Positions 25,933 to 34,032 of a stretch of DNA of 64,000 bases are shown piece by piece. Where the stretch lies: contig NZ_CP054139.1 in the NCBI RefSeq assembly GCF_013283875.1, positions 4,898,001 through 4,962,000 of the forward strand, read 5' to 3'. Position 1 is the stretch's first letter. Every line of letters starts with the position of its first letter. The position numbers and the translations under genes were made by a program. The notes under the pieces are model-generated. The model saw only the letters and a list, made by a program, of their open reading frames with translations, searched no databases and was not told the DNA's origin. This DNA is from Mucilaginibacter mali (GTDB lineage Bacteria > Bacteroidota > Bacteroidia > Sphingobacteriales > Sphingobacteriaceae).

Positions 25933-26511
25933 TTAGAATTGCACCTTCGGCGCTTTATCTGCACCCGCTTCAGCTGCAAAATAACCTTTTTCGCTGAAAC
26001 CAAACATTTTGGCAGTTAAATTGGCAGGGAACGAGCGTATCTTACCGTTATACTCCTGCACAGCGTCGTTAAAATCTTTACGGGCAATACCTATCCTGTT
26101 TTCGGTTCCTTCTAATTGGGCTTGTAAGGTGTTAAACGCTTCGTTCGATTTTAAGTTTGGATAATTTTCTGAAGCTACCATTAAACGGCCCAGTGCCGTG
26201 CTCAACTGTCCCTGCGCGGCCTGGAATTTCTGGATGGTCTCCGGCGTAAGTTTGGTTGGGTCAACCTGTATAGATGTTGCCTTGGCGCGGGCCTCGGTAA
26301 CATCAGTTAATGTTTTTTGCTCAAAATTGGCCTGGCCCTTTACGGTAGCCACCAGGTTAGGGATCAGGTCGGCACGGCGCTGGTATTGCGTTTGCACCTC
26401 GCCCCATTTGCTTTTTACGTTCTCGTCCATCTTAACCATACTGTTATAACTGCACGAGTTTAATGACATCGCTACCGCTATGCCTATAATTGCTGAAAGG
26501 AATCTTTTCAT
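25933..26511 (-). CDS. lemA: LemA family protein
   Basis: A 192-aa LemA protein. It has a short N-terminal hydrophobic segment ending in a lipobox-like LNSC, then the family core NSMVKMDENVKSKWGEVQTQYQRRADLIPNLV and long coiled-coil helices (TEARAKATSIQVDP, NYPNLKSNEAFNTLQAQLEGTENRI). It is expected at the inner membrane with its helical domain outward. Start: ATG 26511 leaves a normal signal segment; an ATG three codons earlier is equally possible. First gene of the operon with two TPM genes. Confidence 0.88.
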   Translation of the reverse strand: MKRFLSAIIGIAVAMSLNSCSYNSMVKMDENVKSKWGEVQTQYQRRADLIPNLVATVKGQANFEQKTLTDVTEARAKATSIQVDPTKLTPETIQKFQAAQGQLSTALGRLMVASENYPNLKSNEAFNTLQAQLEGTENRIGIARKDFNDAVQEYNGKIRSFPANLTAKMFGFSEKGYFAAEAGADKAPKVQF

Positions 26512-26564
26512 TTTTTGCATGTGTTGTTTCGTTAGGTTAGATGTCAAATGCCATACCGATGTTA

Positions 26565-26595
26565 CAAACGTAAATTTTTAATGACATAATGGCAA
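26565..26595 (-). promoter_or_regulatory. Promoter of the lemA-TPM operon
   Basis: On the minus strand TTG (26593-26595) is followed after 20 bases by TACGTTTG (26565-26572), a good Bacteroidota -33/-7 pair, about 54 bases before the lemA start. Confidence 0.55.
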
Positions 26596-26639
26596 GTTAG
26601 ATATTTTGTTTGGATAATGGATGAATAAGTATTGAACAC

Positions 26640-26647
26640 TATATTTG
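26640..26647 (+). promoter_or_regulatory. Putative -7 box (TATATTTG) for the GH92 gene
   Basis: Perfect TAnnTTTG 31 bases before the start codon. A TTTG at 26609-26612 is 27 bases upstream, longer than usual for a -33 element. Confidence 0.42.
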
Positions 26648-26678
26648 GCATGTTAACTATTTAACTGCATCTCGTCTG

Positions 26679-28961
26679 ATGAAAAAATCATTCCTGTTTT
26701 TATTAAGCTGTATTTCACTAAGTGCCGGTGCCCAAAACCTGGTGCAATATGTAAAACCCATTATCGGCACCCAGCGCATGGGCCACGTTTACCCGGGCGC
26801 TACCGTCCCATACGGCATGGTGCAATTGAGCCCCGAAACCGATACCCCAAGCTACGAACTGAACGGCCGCTACAATCCCGATGTGTATAAATATTGCGCG
26901 GGCTACCAGTATGATGATAAAACCATTGTAGGCTTTAGCCATACCCATTTTAGCGGTACAGGCCATTCCGACCTGGGCGACTTCCTGATCATGCCATCTG
27001 TTGGCACTTTAAAACTGAATCCCGGCACGGCCGATAAACCCGGCAGCGGGTATCGCTCGGCTTTCTCACACGCTAACGAGGTAAGCGAGGCCAACTACTA
27101 CAAAGTAAAGCTGGACGACCCGAATATCCTGGCCGAAATGACCACCACGCCGCGTGTAGGTTTTCACCAGTATACTTTCCCCAAGTCAGATCAGGCGCAT
27201 ATCATCCTCGATCTGATGGCAGGTATCTATAACTATCCCGATAAGAACCTGTGGACCTATGTGCGCATGATAAACGACAGCACCATTGCAGGTTACCGCC
27301 TTACCAATGGCTGGGCACGCACCCGCACGCTGTATTTTGCCATGACCTTCAATAAGAAATTCTTACAGATGGGTTACCGCAAGTACGATAAGCGCGAAGT
27401 GTACGGAGGTTTTTGGGGACAATTTGCCCGGGTGAAGAATTTTCCTGAGTTAGCAGGCCGTCAGTTGCGCCTGTTCTTCGACTTTAAGACCGAGGCCAAC
27501 GAGAAGATCAAGATCAAATTCGCGCTATCGCCGGTAAGTATGGATGGCGCCATCGCCAACATGAAAGCCGAACTGCCGGGCTGGGACTTTGAAAAGGTAA
27601 AAGCCGACGGACAGGCCGCCTGGGAAAAAGAGCTGCACAAAATTGTGATCAAAAGCGATAGCAAGGATGAGATGGTAGATTTTTATACGTCGATGTACCA
27701 CGCCATGATCAACCCTACCATTTATATGGATGTGGATGGCAGCTACCGCGGATTGGACCAGAACAATCACAAGGCCGATGGTTTTACCAACTATACCACT
27801 TTCTCGTTATGGGATACCCACCGCGCTTTGCATCCGCTGTTTAATATTATAGACCCTAAACGTAATGCAGATATGGTGCGCAGTATGCTGGCCCATTACG
27901 ATCAAAGCCCCGAGCATATGCTGCCGGTATGGTCAAACTCGGCCAACGAAAACTGGTGTATGAGCGGTTACCACAGCGTATCGGTTATTGCCGATGCCAT
28001 TGTTAAAGGTAACGCAGATGGCATTGATGCTAACCACGCTTTAGAAGCTTGCGTAGCCACTGCCCGCCACCGCGATTATGCCGGTATTGGTTATTATATG
28101 GACATGGGCTATATCCCCGATGAGCGTAACGGCAACTCGGTATCATCTACCCAGGAGTATGCTTATGATGACTGGTGCATTGCCCAATTAGCTAAAAAGC
28201 TGGGTAAGAATGATATTTACGAGGAGTTTTACAAACGATCGCAAAACTACAAAAACGTGTTCGACCCGGTATCAGGCTTTATGCACCCTAAACTGGCCGA
28301 TGGCACCTTCTGTAAAAAGTTTGATCCGTTTACTACCCTGGGTATGGGCTTTATTGAAGGTAACGCCTGGAACTATACGCTGTATGTTCCGCACGATCCG
28401 GCCTCGCTGATCAAACTGATGGGCGGCAACAAGCATTTCATTACTTATGTTGATAGCCTTTTCAGCTACGACCTGCCCGATAAATACTTCGCCGAGACCG
28501 AGGACATTACCCGCGACGGCATTATCGGCAATTATGTGCACGGCAATGAACCATCGCACCACGTGGCCTACCTGTACGACTGGACCGACAAGCCATGGAA
28601 GGCCCAGGAAAAGATCCGTATGATATTGAAGCGCATGTACAAACCAACCCCCGATGGCCTTGGCGGCAACGACGATACCGGCCAGATGAGCGCCTGGTAC
28701 ATTTTCAGCACGCTGGGTTTTTACCCGGTAGCGCCCGGGTCAGACCAATACGCAATTGGCAGCCCGGCCATCAACAACGCGGTGATCAACCTGCAAAATG
28801 GCAAAATTTTTACAGTTGATGTAAAGAACCAAAGCGATAAGAACGTATTCATCCAAAAAATCACACTGAACGGAAAGGTGTTGACCACGCCGTTTTTAAC
28901 CCATGCCGATATTATGAATGGCGGCAGCATCACTTTTGAGATGGGGGCGAAGCATAAGTAG
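26679..28961 (+). CDS. GH92 family alpha-mannosidase
   Basis: A 760-aa exo-acting alpha-mannosidase of family GH92, with a signal peptide (residues 1-18) and the two-domain layout of the family. The N-terminal beta-sandwich begins QYVKPIIGTQRMGHVYPGATVPYGMVQLSP and includes GFSHTHFSGTGHSDLGDFLI. The (alpha/alpha)6 barrel has TTFSLWDTHRALHPLF and, late, GGNDDTGQMSAWYIFSTLGFYP with the acidic residues expected of the catalytic site. GH92 enzymes need calcium and act by inversion. No Sus genes or other mannan enzymes are adjacent. Confidence 0.93.
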   Translation: MKKSFLFLLSCISLSAGAQNLVQYVKPIIGTQRMGHVYPGATVPYGMVQLSPETDTPSYELNGRYNPDVYKYCAGYQYDDKTIVGFSHTHFSGTGHSDLGDFLIMPSVGTLKLNPGTADKPGSGYRSAFSHANEVSEANYYKVKLDDPNILAEMTTTPRVGFHQYTFPKSDQAHIILDLMAGIYNYPDKNLWTYVRMINDSTIAGYRLTNGWARTRTLYFAMTFNKKFLQMGYRKYDKREVYGGFWGQFARVKNFPELAGRQLRLFFDFKTEANEKIKIKFALSPVSMDGAIANMKAELPGWDFEKVKADGQAAWEKELHKIVIKSDSKDEMVDFYTSMYHAMINPTIYMDVDGSYRGLDQNNHKADGFTNYTTFSLWDTHRALHPLFNIIDPKRNADMVRSMLAHYDQSPEHMLPVWSNSANENWCMSGYHSVSVIADAIVKGNADGIDANHALEACVATARHRDYAGIGYYMDMGYIPDERNGNSVSSTQEYAYDDWCIAQLAKKLGKNDIYEEFYKRSQNYKNVFDPVSGFMHPKLADGTFCKKFDPFTTLGMGFIEGNAWNYTLYVPHDPASLIKLMGGNKHFITYVDSLFSYDLPDKYFAETEDITRDGIIGNYVHGNEPSHHVAYLYDWTDKPWKAQEKIRMILKRMYKPTPDGLGGNDDTGQMSAWYIFSTLGFYPVAPGSDQYAIGSPAINNAVINLQNGKIFTVDVKNQSDKNVFIQKITLNGKVLTTPFLTHADIMNGGSITFEMGAKHK

Positions 28962-28984
28962 CGAATGTGCAGATATGCAGATGC
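28961..28984 (+). repeat. ATGTGCAGATATGCAGATG tag, copy 2
   Basis: Follows directly on the GH92 stop; same core as the tags at 3671 and 35531. Confidence 0.5.
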
Positions 28985-29022
28985 AAAAAGCGCCGTTGGG
29001 TTCCCCAACGGCGCTTTTTGCA
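28981..29022. terminator. Bidirectional intrinsic terminator
   Basis: A perfect stem (ATGCAAAAAGCGCCGTTGGG against CCCAACGGCGCTTTTTGCAT) with A5 and T5 runs. It lies between the convergent GH92 gene and the small membrane-protein gene. Confidence 0.88.
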
Positions 29023-29073
29023 TTATAAAACTACGTCATTGGTACGAAGCAATTTCTAAGCTATGTTTTGCGA

Positions 29074-29475
29074 TTAAAGGGAATGGGTTACATTCCGCAG
29101 TATAGCTATTCCCGAATTAAAAGCTATAGAAAGGGTTAAACTGCCAATAACCCGAATCATCCTACTTTTTCGATATGTCGGGTTGTTTAAATAGTAAAAC
29201 TCCAAAAAGCGCTCGTGGTAGGTTCTTCCTTTTTTAAAAGCAAGATATGGGATGATAAATGCCGGCAAAGCACAAAAAACAGTAAACTGTAACCCTGATA
29301 ACTTAATATTGTAAAGCAGACCAATCTGCAAAATCCCGCTCAGGTTTAAAAGAATCAGGAAAGTAAAATGGTAGATAGCTGTATTACGAGGATTGCGTTT
29401 TTCGCCCCATTGAACGGCTGTCCAATAGGCAGAGAAAAACAATAACCACCAGTAGTGTTTTATCGCTTTTAACAT
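29074..29475 (-). CDS. Hypothetical small membrane protein
   Basis: A 133-aa protein with about four hydrophobic helices (HYWWLLFFSAYWTAVQW, FTFLILLNLSGILQIGLLY, FTVFCALPAFIIPYLAF, MIRVIGSLTLSIAFNSGIAIL) and basic loops. No family recognised. AT-rich relative to neighbours. It looks like a real gene because of its consistent hydrophobic pattern and ATG start, but nothing around it hints at a role. Confidence 0.55.
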   Translation of the reverse strand: MLKAIKHYWWLLFFSAYWTAVQWGEKRNPRNTAIYHFTFLILLNLSGILQIGLLYNIKLSGLQFTVFCALPAFIIPYLAFKKGRTYHERFLEFYYLNNPTYRKSRMIRVIGSLTLSIAFNSGIAILRNVTHSL

Positions 29476-29533
29476 CTTTGATATGCATTCGTAGAGATTG
29501 CTTCGTACCTCGCAATAACGCGATGGTGAGTTG

Positions 29534-30481
29534 TTACGCCAACTGCACTTTCTTCACATTCACCGGCTGTGGCACTTTTACATAATAGCCCGTACCATCA
29601 TACACACGCTTGCGCGGATGGGTTTGGCAGGTGGTACTGCAGCAGCCTTCCAGTTGTTCGCCGCAGATTGCGCACTGGGTGAAATGTTCGTTACACTCGG
29701 GGTTGGCGCAGTTGATCATCTTGTCGGTAACGGTACCGCAATTGCGGCAGGTTGACACCACACTAGGGTTAACGGTATTCACATCAACCGAAAGGCGGTT
29801 ATCGAACACGTAGCATTTGCCTTCAAAATCTTCGCCGCCGGCCTCTTTGCCGTATTTAATGATACCGCCGTGTAGCTGGTAAACATCGCTGAACCCTTCG
29901 TGCAGCAGCAGGGCCGATGCTTTTTCGCACTTGATGCCGCCGGTACAATAGGTCAGTATCTTTTTATCCTTGTACTTGGCCAGTTCGTTAATTTTGGCCG
30001 GGAAATCGCGAAAGTTCTCGATATCCAGTGTAACCGCATTCTTAAAACGGCCCAGCGAGTGCTCATAATCCGAACGTACGTCCAGTATCACCACATCGTC
30101 GCGGTCTTTCATCGCCAAAAATTCCTTTGGCTCCAGGTGTTTGCCGGTTTGTTTATTGGGGTTGATGATGTTCGGGTCGCGTAATCCCGAGTGTACGATC
30201 TCTGACTTATAGCGGCAGTGCATCTTCACAAATGACGGCTCGCTTACATCATCTATCTTAAATTCTGTCTTAGCGAATCGCTCATCGGCATGTATGGCAT
30301 CCATGTAAGCCTTGCAGGCCTGGGGCGTGCCGGATACGGTGCCATTTAAACCCTCGTCGGCCACAATGATACGGCCTACCAGGTTAAGGCTTTTACAAAA
30401 TTTTAAATGATCGGCAGCAAATTGCTCACCGTTAGCTATTGTTGAATAACAATAGTAAAGTAATGTTTGATATTGTCCCAT
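29534..30481 (-). CDS. trhO: tRNA uridine(34) hydroxylase, rhodanese family
   Basis: A 315-aa TrhO (UPF0176/YceA) protein, which hydroxylates uridine 34 of certain tRNAs on the way to 5-(carboxy)methoxyuridine. An N-terminal acylphosphatase-like domain is followed by a rhodanese domain with the active-site loop YCTGGIKCEKAS. A Cys-rich C-terminal tail (CRNCG, CANPEC, CAIC, CCSTTC) looks zinc-binding. Start: MGQYQTLLYY at 30481; the longer frame adds 27 residues upstream of a good -7 box. Single-gene unit. Confidence 0.9.
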   Translation of the reverse strand: MGQYQTLLYYCYSTIANGEQFAADHLKFCKSLNLVGRIIVADEGLNGTVSGTPQACKAYMDAIHADERFAKTEFKIDDVSEPSFVKMHCRYKSEIVHSGLRDPNIINPNKQTGKHLEPKEFLAMKDRDDVVILDVRSDYEHSLGRFKNAVTLDIENFRDFPAKINELAKYKDKKILTYCTGGIKCEKASALLLHEGFSDVYQLHGGIIKYGKEAGGEDFEGKCYVFDNRLSVDVNTVNPSVVSTCRNCGTVTDKMINCANPECNEHFTQCAICGEQLEGCCSTTCQTHPRKRVYDGTGYYVKVPQPVNVKKVQLA

Positions 30482-30521
30482 AAAACCATTGATACTGCTG
30501 CAAACAGCGTTTAATGCGGAG

Positions 30522-30529
30522 CAAAGGTA
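30522..30529 (-). promoter_or_regulatory. Putative -7 box (TACCTTTG) for trhO
   Basis: Minus-strand TACCTTTG lies 41 bases before the chosen trhO start and inside the longer reading frame, which argues against the longer start. A -33 TTG is not clear. Confidence 0.42.
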
Positions 30530-30564
30530 CAGTTTTTTGATGGGATATGGAAGACGGCGCAACT

Positions 30565-30650
30565 CGTCACGCTGAGCGCGAGCGAAGCATCACAAACTAT
30601 GCATGGCCGCTCTGCTAATCGGGGATGCTTCGCTCGCGCTCAGCATGACG
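30565..30650. repeat. GTCACGCTGAGCGCGAGCGAAGCATC inverted repeat
   Basis: Two 27-base arms (30565-30591 and 30624-30650) that are near-perfect inverted copies, with a 32-base loop. The motif type (cgtca-gctgagcg-gaagcatc) is common as an intergenic repeat in this phylum. A further partial copy of the end (CAGCATGACGGGTTGG) is near 30791. Confidence 0.65.
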
Positions 30651-30667
30651 GGTTTGTTTTTCCGCTG

Positions 30668-30741
30668 AAGCCTCACCCTGCCCTCTCCCGAGGAGAGGGT
30701 TCCAAAGTCTCCCCCTTTGGGGGAGATTTAGAGGGGGCTTT
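30668..30741. repeat. Tandem CCTCTCCC / TCTCCCCC hairpin repeats
   Basis: CCCTCTCCCGAGGAGAGGG and TCTCCCCCTTTGGGGGAGA hairpins followed by TTTAGAGGGGGCTTTT, the same right half as in the MITE-like elements at 16177 and 38007. Together with the neighbouring inverted repeat it fills the 338-bp gap. Confidence 0.55.
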
Positions 30742-30820
30742 TATCGGTATGTCATAAAAACCATTAGAGGCCGCCGGGATTATATTACTCAGCATGACGG
30801 GTTGGGGGAAATGTTATACT

Positions 30821-31177
30821 TCAAATCTTCTTCCCCTGTGCTTTGGCAATTTCCTTAGCGGCTTCCAGCATCAGTTGTTTGCCTTTTTCATCAAGCGTGG
30901 TGCTTTTGGCGCCGTTGCTTAGTTCGTAAATAATGTGCCCTTTATTATCGCTTTTGGCGCTCAGCTCCTCGTCATTTCTTTTAAACTCAAAATAACTATC
31001 GGGCGACATGCTGCTGATGCTCTTATTATCATCGGCAAAAACAATACGTCCCGAATATTGCAGGTGGATATTATTTACCCCATCTGAATTATTGATAGTA
31101 GTACGTTTACCCCGGTGGCATGCCGTTATCATTACCGATACCGACACGGCCAGTAATAGAATGTGTATTTTTTTCAT
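30821..31177 (-). CDS. Small hypothetical lipoprotein
   Basis: A 118-aa protein with a lipoprotein signal peptide (lipobox ITAC, Cys at about 20) followed by a basic HRGKRTT stretch, short beta strands (IHLQYSGRIVFADDNKSI, YFEFKRNDEELSAKSDNKGHIIYEL) and a C-terminal amphipathic helix (LMLEAAKEIAKAQGKKI). No family recognised. It is transcribed alone, AT-rich upstream. Confidence 0.6.
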   Translation of the reverse strand: MKKIHILLLAVSVSVMITACHRGKRTTINNSDGVNNIHLQYSGRIVFADDNKSISSMSPDSYFEFKRNDEELSAKSDNKGHIIYELSNGAKSTTLDEKGKQLMLEAAKEIAKAQGKKI

Positions 31178-31329
31178 TTTTTACTATGGTTTAAAATTTA
31201 ACAAGACAAACTTAATACAAAACATAGTAATATGCAATACATAGTACTATTTATTTTTGAAATCATTCCTCATGCCACAAAAAAACACATCCGGAAAAGA
31301 TGTGCTTTCAATTTCAAACCAGGCTATTA

Positions 31330-31974
31330 CTACAAACTATTATAATAATCTACCAGCTTCCCCAGGTCGGTATCTTTCTTAAAATTTATCTTGTTGGCTT
31401 TGGCATAAGCATCCAGTTGAGCGGTCTTATCGGCAAATATGTCCAGTAGGGTCTTCCGGTCGGCTTTGGCCGGGATCATTTTACCATCGTTAAAAACAAA
31501 ATAGGTTTCTGTTTGCACATACTCGCGGTTCACCGCCGCCGATCCGTAGGTTTTACTCTCCTGTATATGCTTAACATAATGCTTCAGCAGCTTGGTTTTC
31601 CCATCAGAGAGGACTTCGTAATAAGCGTTTTTACCCTGCGGCCCAACAACCGGGAAGCCGTTGGCAAAAACGCGGCCGTTAAGGCTAAACCTTTTAACCG
31701 GGTCGCTAAAGTTCATCGGCGCGTTATCCTTCCCGGCAAAGATCACGGCATCGTCCTTAAGGTCATACTTCAGCTTCAGATCCTTGTAAACGCCTTTATC
31801 AACCGTTACCGATCCATCGGCCCAATCCTTGCTTAAATACGGCGAGCCCTCCACATCGGCCGATGTGTTTTCTTTAATGGCATTGCCTTTAATGTCCTGG
31901 TAAAACTGCGCTTTGCCGGCAATACTTACTGCCAATAAAATAGTGGTAAAAACCAACCTGTAATTTCTTTTCAT
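31330..31974 (-). CDS. Hypothetical secreted protein
   Basis: A 214-aa protein with a signal peptide (MKRNYRLVFTTILLAVSIAGKAQ). The mature part is beta-rich with repeated short strands (SVTVDKGVYKDLKLKYDLKDDAVIF, AYYEVLSDGKTKLLKHYVKHI, TETYFVFNDGKMIPA) and ends in a helix. Similar small beta proteins are common in Sphingobacteriaceae with no known role. The start was placed at the second of two adjacent ATGs, next to the basic n-region. Confidence 0.62.
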   Translation of the reverse strand: MKRNYRLVFTTILLAVSIAGKAQFYQDIKGNAIKENTSADVEGSPYLSKDWADGSVTVDKGVYKDLKLKYDLKDDAVIFAGKDNAPMNFSDPVKRFSLNGRVFANGFPVVGPQGKNAYYEVLSDGKTKLLKHYVKHIQESKTYGSAAVNREYVQTETYFVFNDGKMIPAKADRKTLLDIFADKTAQLDAYAKANKINFKKDTDLGKLVDYYNSL

Positions 31975-32191
31975 CATATTAAATGGATATATGTTTCCCA
32001 AACATCCCCATTTTAATACCTGGTCAGTTAAGCAGCGCGGAATCGCCTTGTCAGCAAATAATAGTTAGTTAAATATACACATTTTTTAAAAATATTTTTT
32101 TATTTGTTCTACTATTAAACAATGCCGGTATACTAACAAATCAAAAACCTAAGCCGTATAACGGACAATACAAAGCCGCCACCCAGTCTGT

Positions 32192-32743
32192 ATGAAACTA
32201 TATATCTATTTATCCCGCTTCTCTTTATTAAAAAAATACACCGCTAAATTTATGGTCGTCGCCTTTTTAGGCATCCATATTCCGTTGTTTGGTATTATCG
32301 GCGCGCTGGTGCTTTCGTCGGGAAGTACGGTTAGCAAGGGCGGCATCTTTTTGCTTACGCTGGGCTTAACGCTGCTGGCTACTACTATCACCTTATTTAT
32401 ACTGAACGCGCTGGTATCGCCGCTAACAAAAACCCAAAAATCGCTCAGCAATTACTTAAGCACCAAAACCTTGCCCGAACTACCGCAGGACCTTACCGAC
32501 GAAATGGGCATCCTGATGCGCGATGTAAATACCATGATCATTGGCCAAAATGATAAGGACCGGGTTATTCAATCCCTCGCACAGCAATTAAAACAACCGG
32601 CTACCGATTCGCTACTGTTGATCAACGCTGCAAAAAACGAAACCGACCCGGCTAAAATAGCCCAACACCTGGAGGGCATACAAAGCAACATCAACCGGCA
32701 AATAAAACTGATGGACGAAACAGCGGATAAATACAGCCTTTAA
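32192..32743 (+). CDS. Membrane protein resembling a kinase-less sensor
   Basis: A 183-aa protein with two hydrophobic helices (FMVVAFLGIHIPLFGIIGALVL, GIFLLTLGLTLLATTITLFIL), then a HAMP-like segment and a helical hairpin that looks like a DHp domain: KDRVIQSLAQQLKQPATDSLLLI sits where a histidine kinase would have its phosphorylated H-box, but no histidine is present. There is no ATPase domain. It may be a decayed kinase or an adaptor. About 236 bp of AT-rich, featureless sequence follow. Confidence 0.6.
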   Translation: MKLYIYLSRFSLLKKYTAKFMVVAFLGIHIPLFGIIGALVLSSGSTVSKGGIFLLTLGLTLLATTITLFILNALVSPLTKTQKSLSNYLSTKTLPELPQDLTDEMGILMRDVNTMIIGQNDKDRVIQSLAQQLKQPATDSLLLINAAKNETDPAKIAQHLEGIQSNINRQIKLMDETADKYSL

Positions 32744-32979
32744 AAATAAACCTGCCCTTTAGCCGTTAAGCCAATATATTTGCTTTGCCAAAACATGTAG
32801 GTGATGCATTTGTTATGATGCGGTACGTTGCTACAATCGCAATAGCATTTGCTTGATATTTATTATTAAATTGCCACGCTATTGAGTTTGCCGATACAGC
32901 AATATACATCCCGGAAAAACCGCGGCCCCGGTATCTTTTAACACAATAAAGCCGCTTAATTGAACATTAGCCTTATAAA

Positions 32980-33852
32980 ATGAAACGACTTTTTTTTACA
33001 ACAGCCCTTATTATTTCGTATAGCGTTTTAACCTTTGCCCAACAAAAACCACCCATTGCCAAAGTAGCTACCGTAGTAAGTGCCGAAGAAGCCTTTAACA
33101 AACTGGTAGCCCGCAAAGGCATTAAGGATGGCTTTTTAGCTGTTGCCGACCCAGAGGGACTGGTATTTAAACCCAACGCTAAGAAAATAACCGACTTTTA
33201 CGGCAGCATAGATAAACAACCCGGCACCTTAAGCTGGAAGCCCAAATTTGCGCGCATATCTGCCAATGGCGACCTGGCCTTTACCGCCGGCCCATATGTT
33301 TACCAAAACGGTAAGACCGATGACGACAAGGTTTATGGCGATTATGTTTCCATTTGGCGTAACGATGGCGAGACAGGTCTGAAACTATTGATCGACCTTG
33401 GCATACAGCACCCTGAGCCGGAAGCTGAATCGAACACCGATTTTAAAGAACCTGATCCGGCCAAGCAAAAAGCCCCCAGCAAAGAACCATTTGCGGGCAA
33501 GGGCGTAATGCTGCAATATGATAATGTCTTCAACAGTTCGTTAACCAAATCGGCCCTCGCCACTTATAAAGAGTTTTTCAGCGCCGAAGGGCGTTACTAT
33601 TTCCCCGGGTTCGACCCGATCGTGGGTGTAGACAAAACCATGAAATTTTTGGCTAACGAGGCGATACAAATTAACGCAACCACCGTTAGCGCGGGCCGTT
33701 CTACCAGTAGCGATCTGGCCTATACCTATGGTACCGCGCGCATAAATAAAGGCGGTATTGTAAGCGCTTACAACTATGTGCGCATTTGGGAAACCGACAG
33801 CAAAGGCCAATGGAACGTTTTGCTGGAAGTTTTCTCGGCAGTTGAGAAATAA
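32980..33852 (+). CDS. Secreted protein with two NTF2-like domains
   Basis: A 290-aa protein with a signal peptide (MKRLFFTTALIISYSVLTFAQ) and two tandem SnoaL/DUF4440-like folds. The first runs to about residue 140 (SAEEAFNKLVARKGIKDGFLAV, DLAFTAGPYVYQNGK, YGDYVSIWR), the second to the end (SALATYKEFFSAEGRYYFPGF, DLAYTYGTARINKGG, YNYVRIWETDSKGQWNVLLEV). An acidic, lysine-rich linker joins them. No catalytic role can be assigned. A terminator follows at 33889. Confidence 0.75.
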   Translation: MKRLFFTTALIISYSVLTFAQQKPPIAKVATVVSAEEAFNKLVARKGIKDGFLAVADPEGLVFKPNAKKITDFYGSIDKQPGTLSWKPKFARISANGDLAFTAGPYVYQNGKTDDDKVYGDYVSIWRNDGETGLKLLIDLGIQHPEPEAESNTDFKEPDPAKQKAPSKEPFAGKGVMLQYDNVFNSSLTKSALATYKEFFSAEGRYYFPGFDPIVGVDKTMKFLANEAIQINATTVSAGRSTSSDLAYTYGTARINKGGIVSAYNYVRIWETDSKGQWNVLLEVFSAVEK

Positions 33853-33888
33853 CCAGGCGATTTAAGCCTAAATAACCTGATACAGAGA

Positions 33889-33928
33889 GCAGGGGGATCC
33901 GTTTCTACGGGTATCTCCCTGCTTTTTT
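33889..33928 (+). terminator. Intrinsic terminator after the double NTF2 gene
   Basis: Stem AGCAGGGGGAT...ATCTCCCTGCT with a loop of about 12 nt followed by TTTTTT, 37 bases after the stop codon. Confidence 0.75.
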
Positions 33929-34032
33929 ATTTATATGATGTAGATTGTTGTTAAATTTTGAAAATATTTATTTGTTTTTTGATGTTTCTATTAACAAATC
34001 TTCATAAATTACCATAATTTCATAAAAACAGG

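Noticed and set aside
32744..32979. AT-rich gap after the kinase-like membrane gene
   Set aside because: Checked for terminator and small ORFs; only weak hairpins and no protein-like frame.
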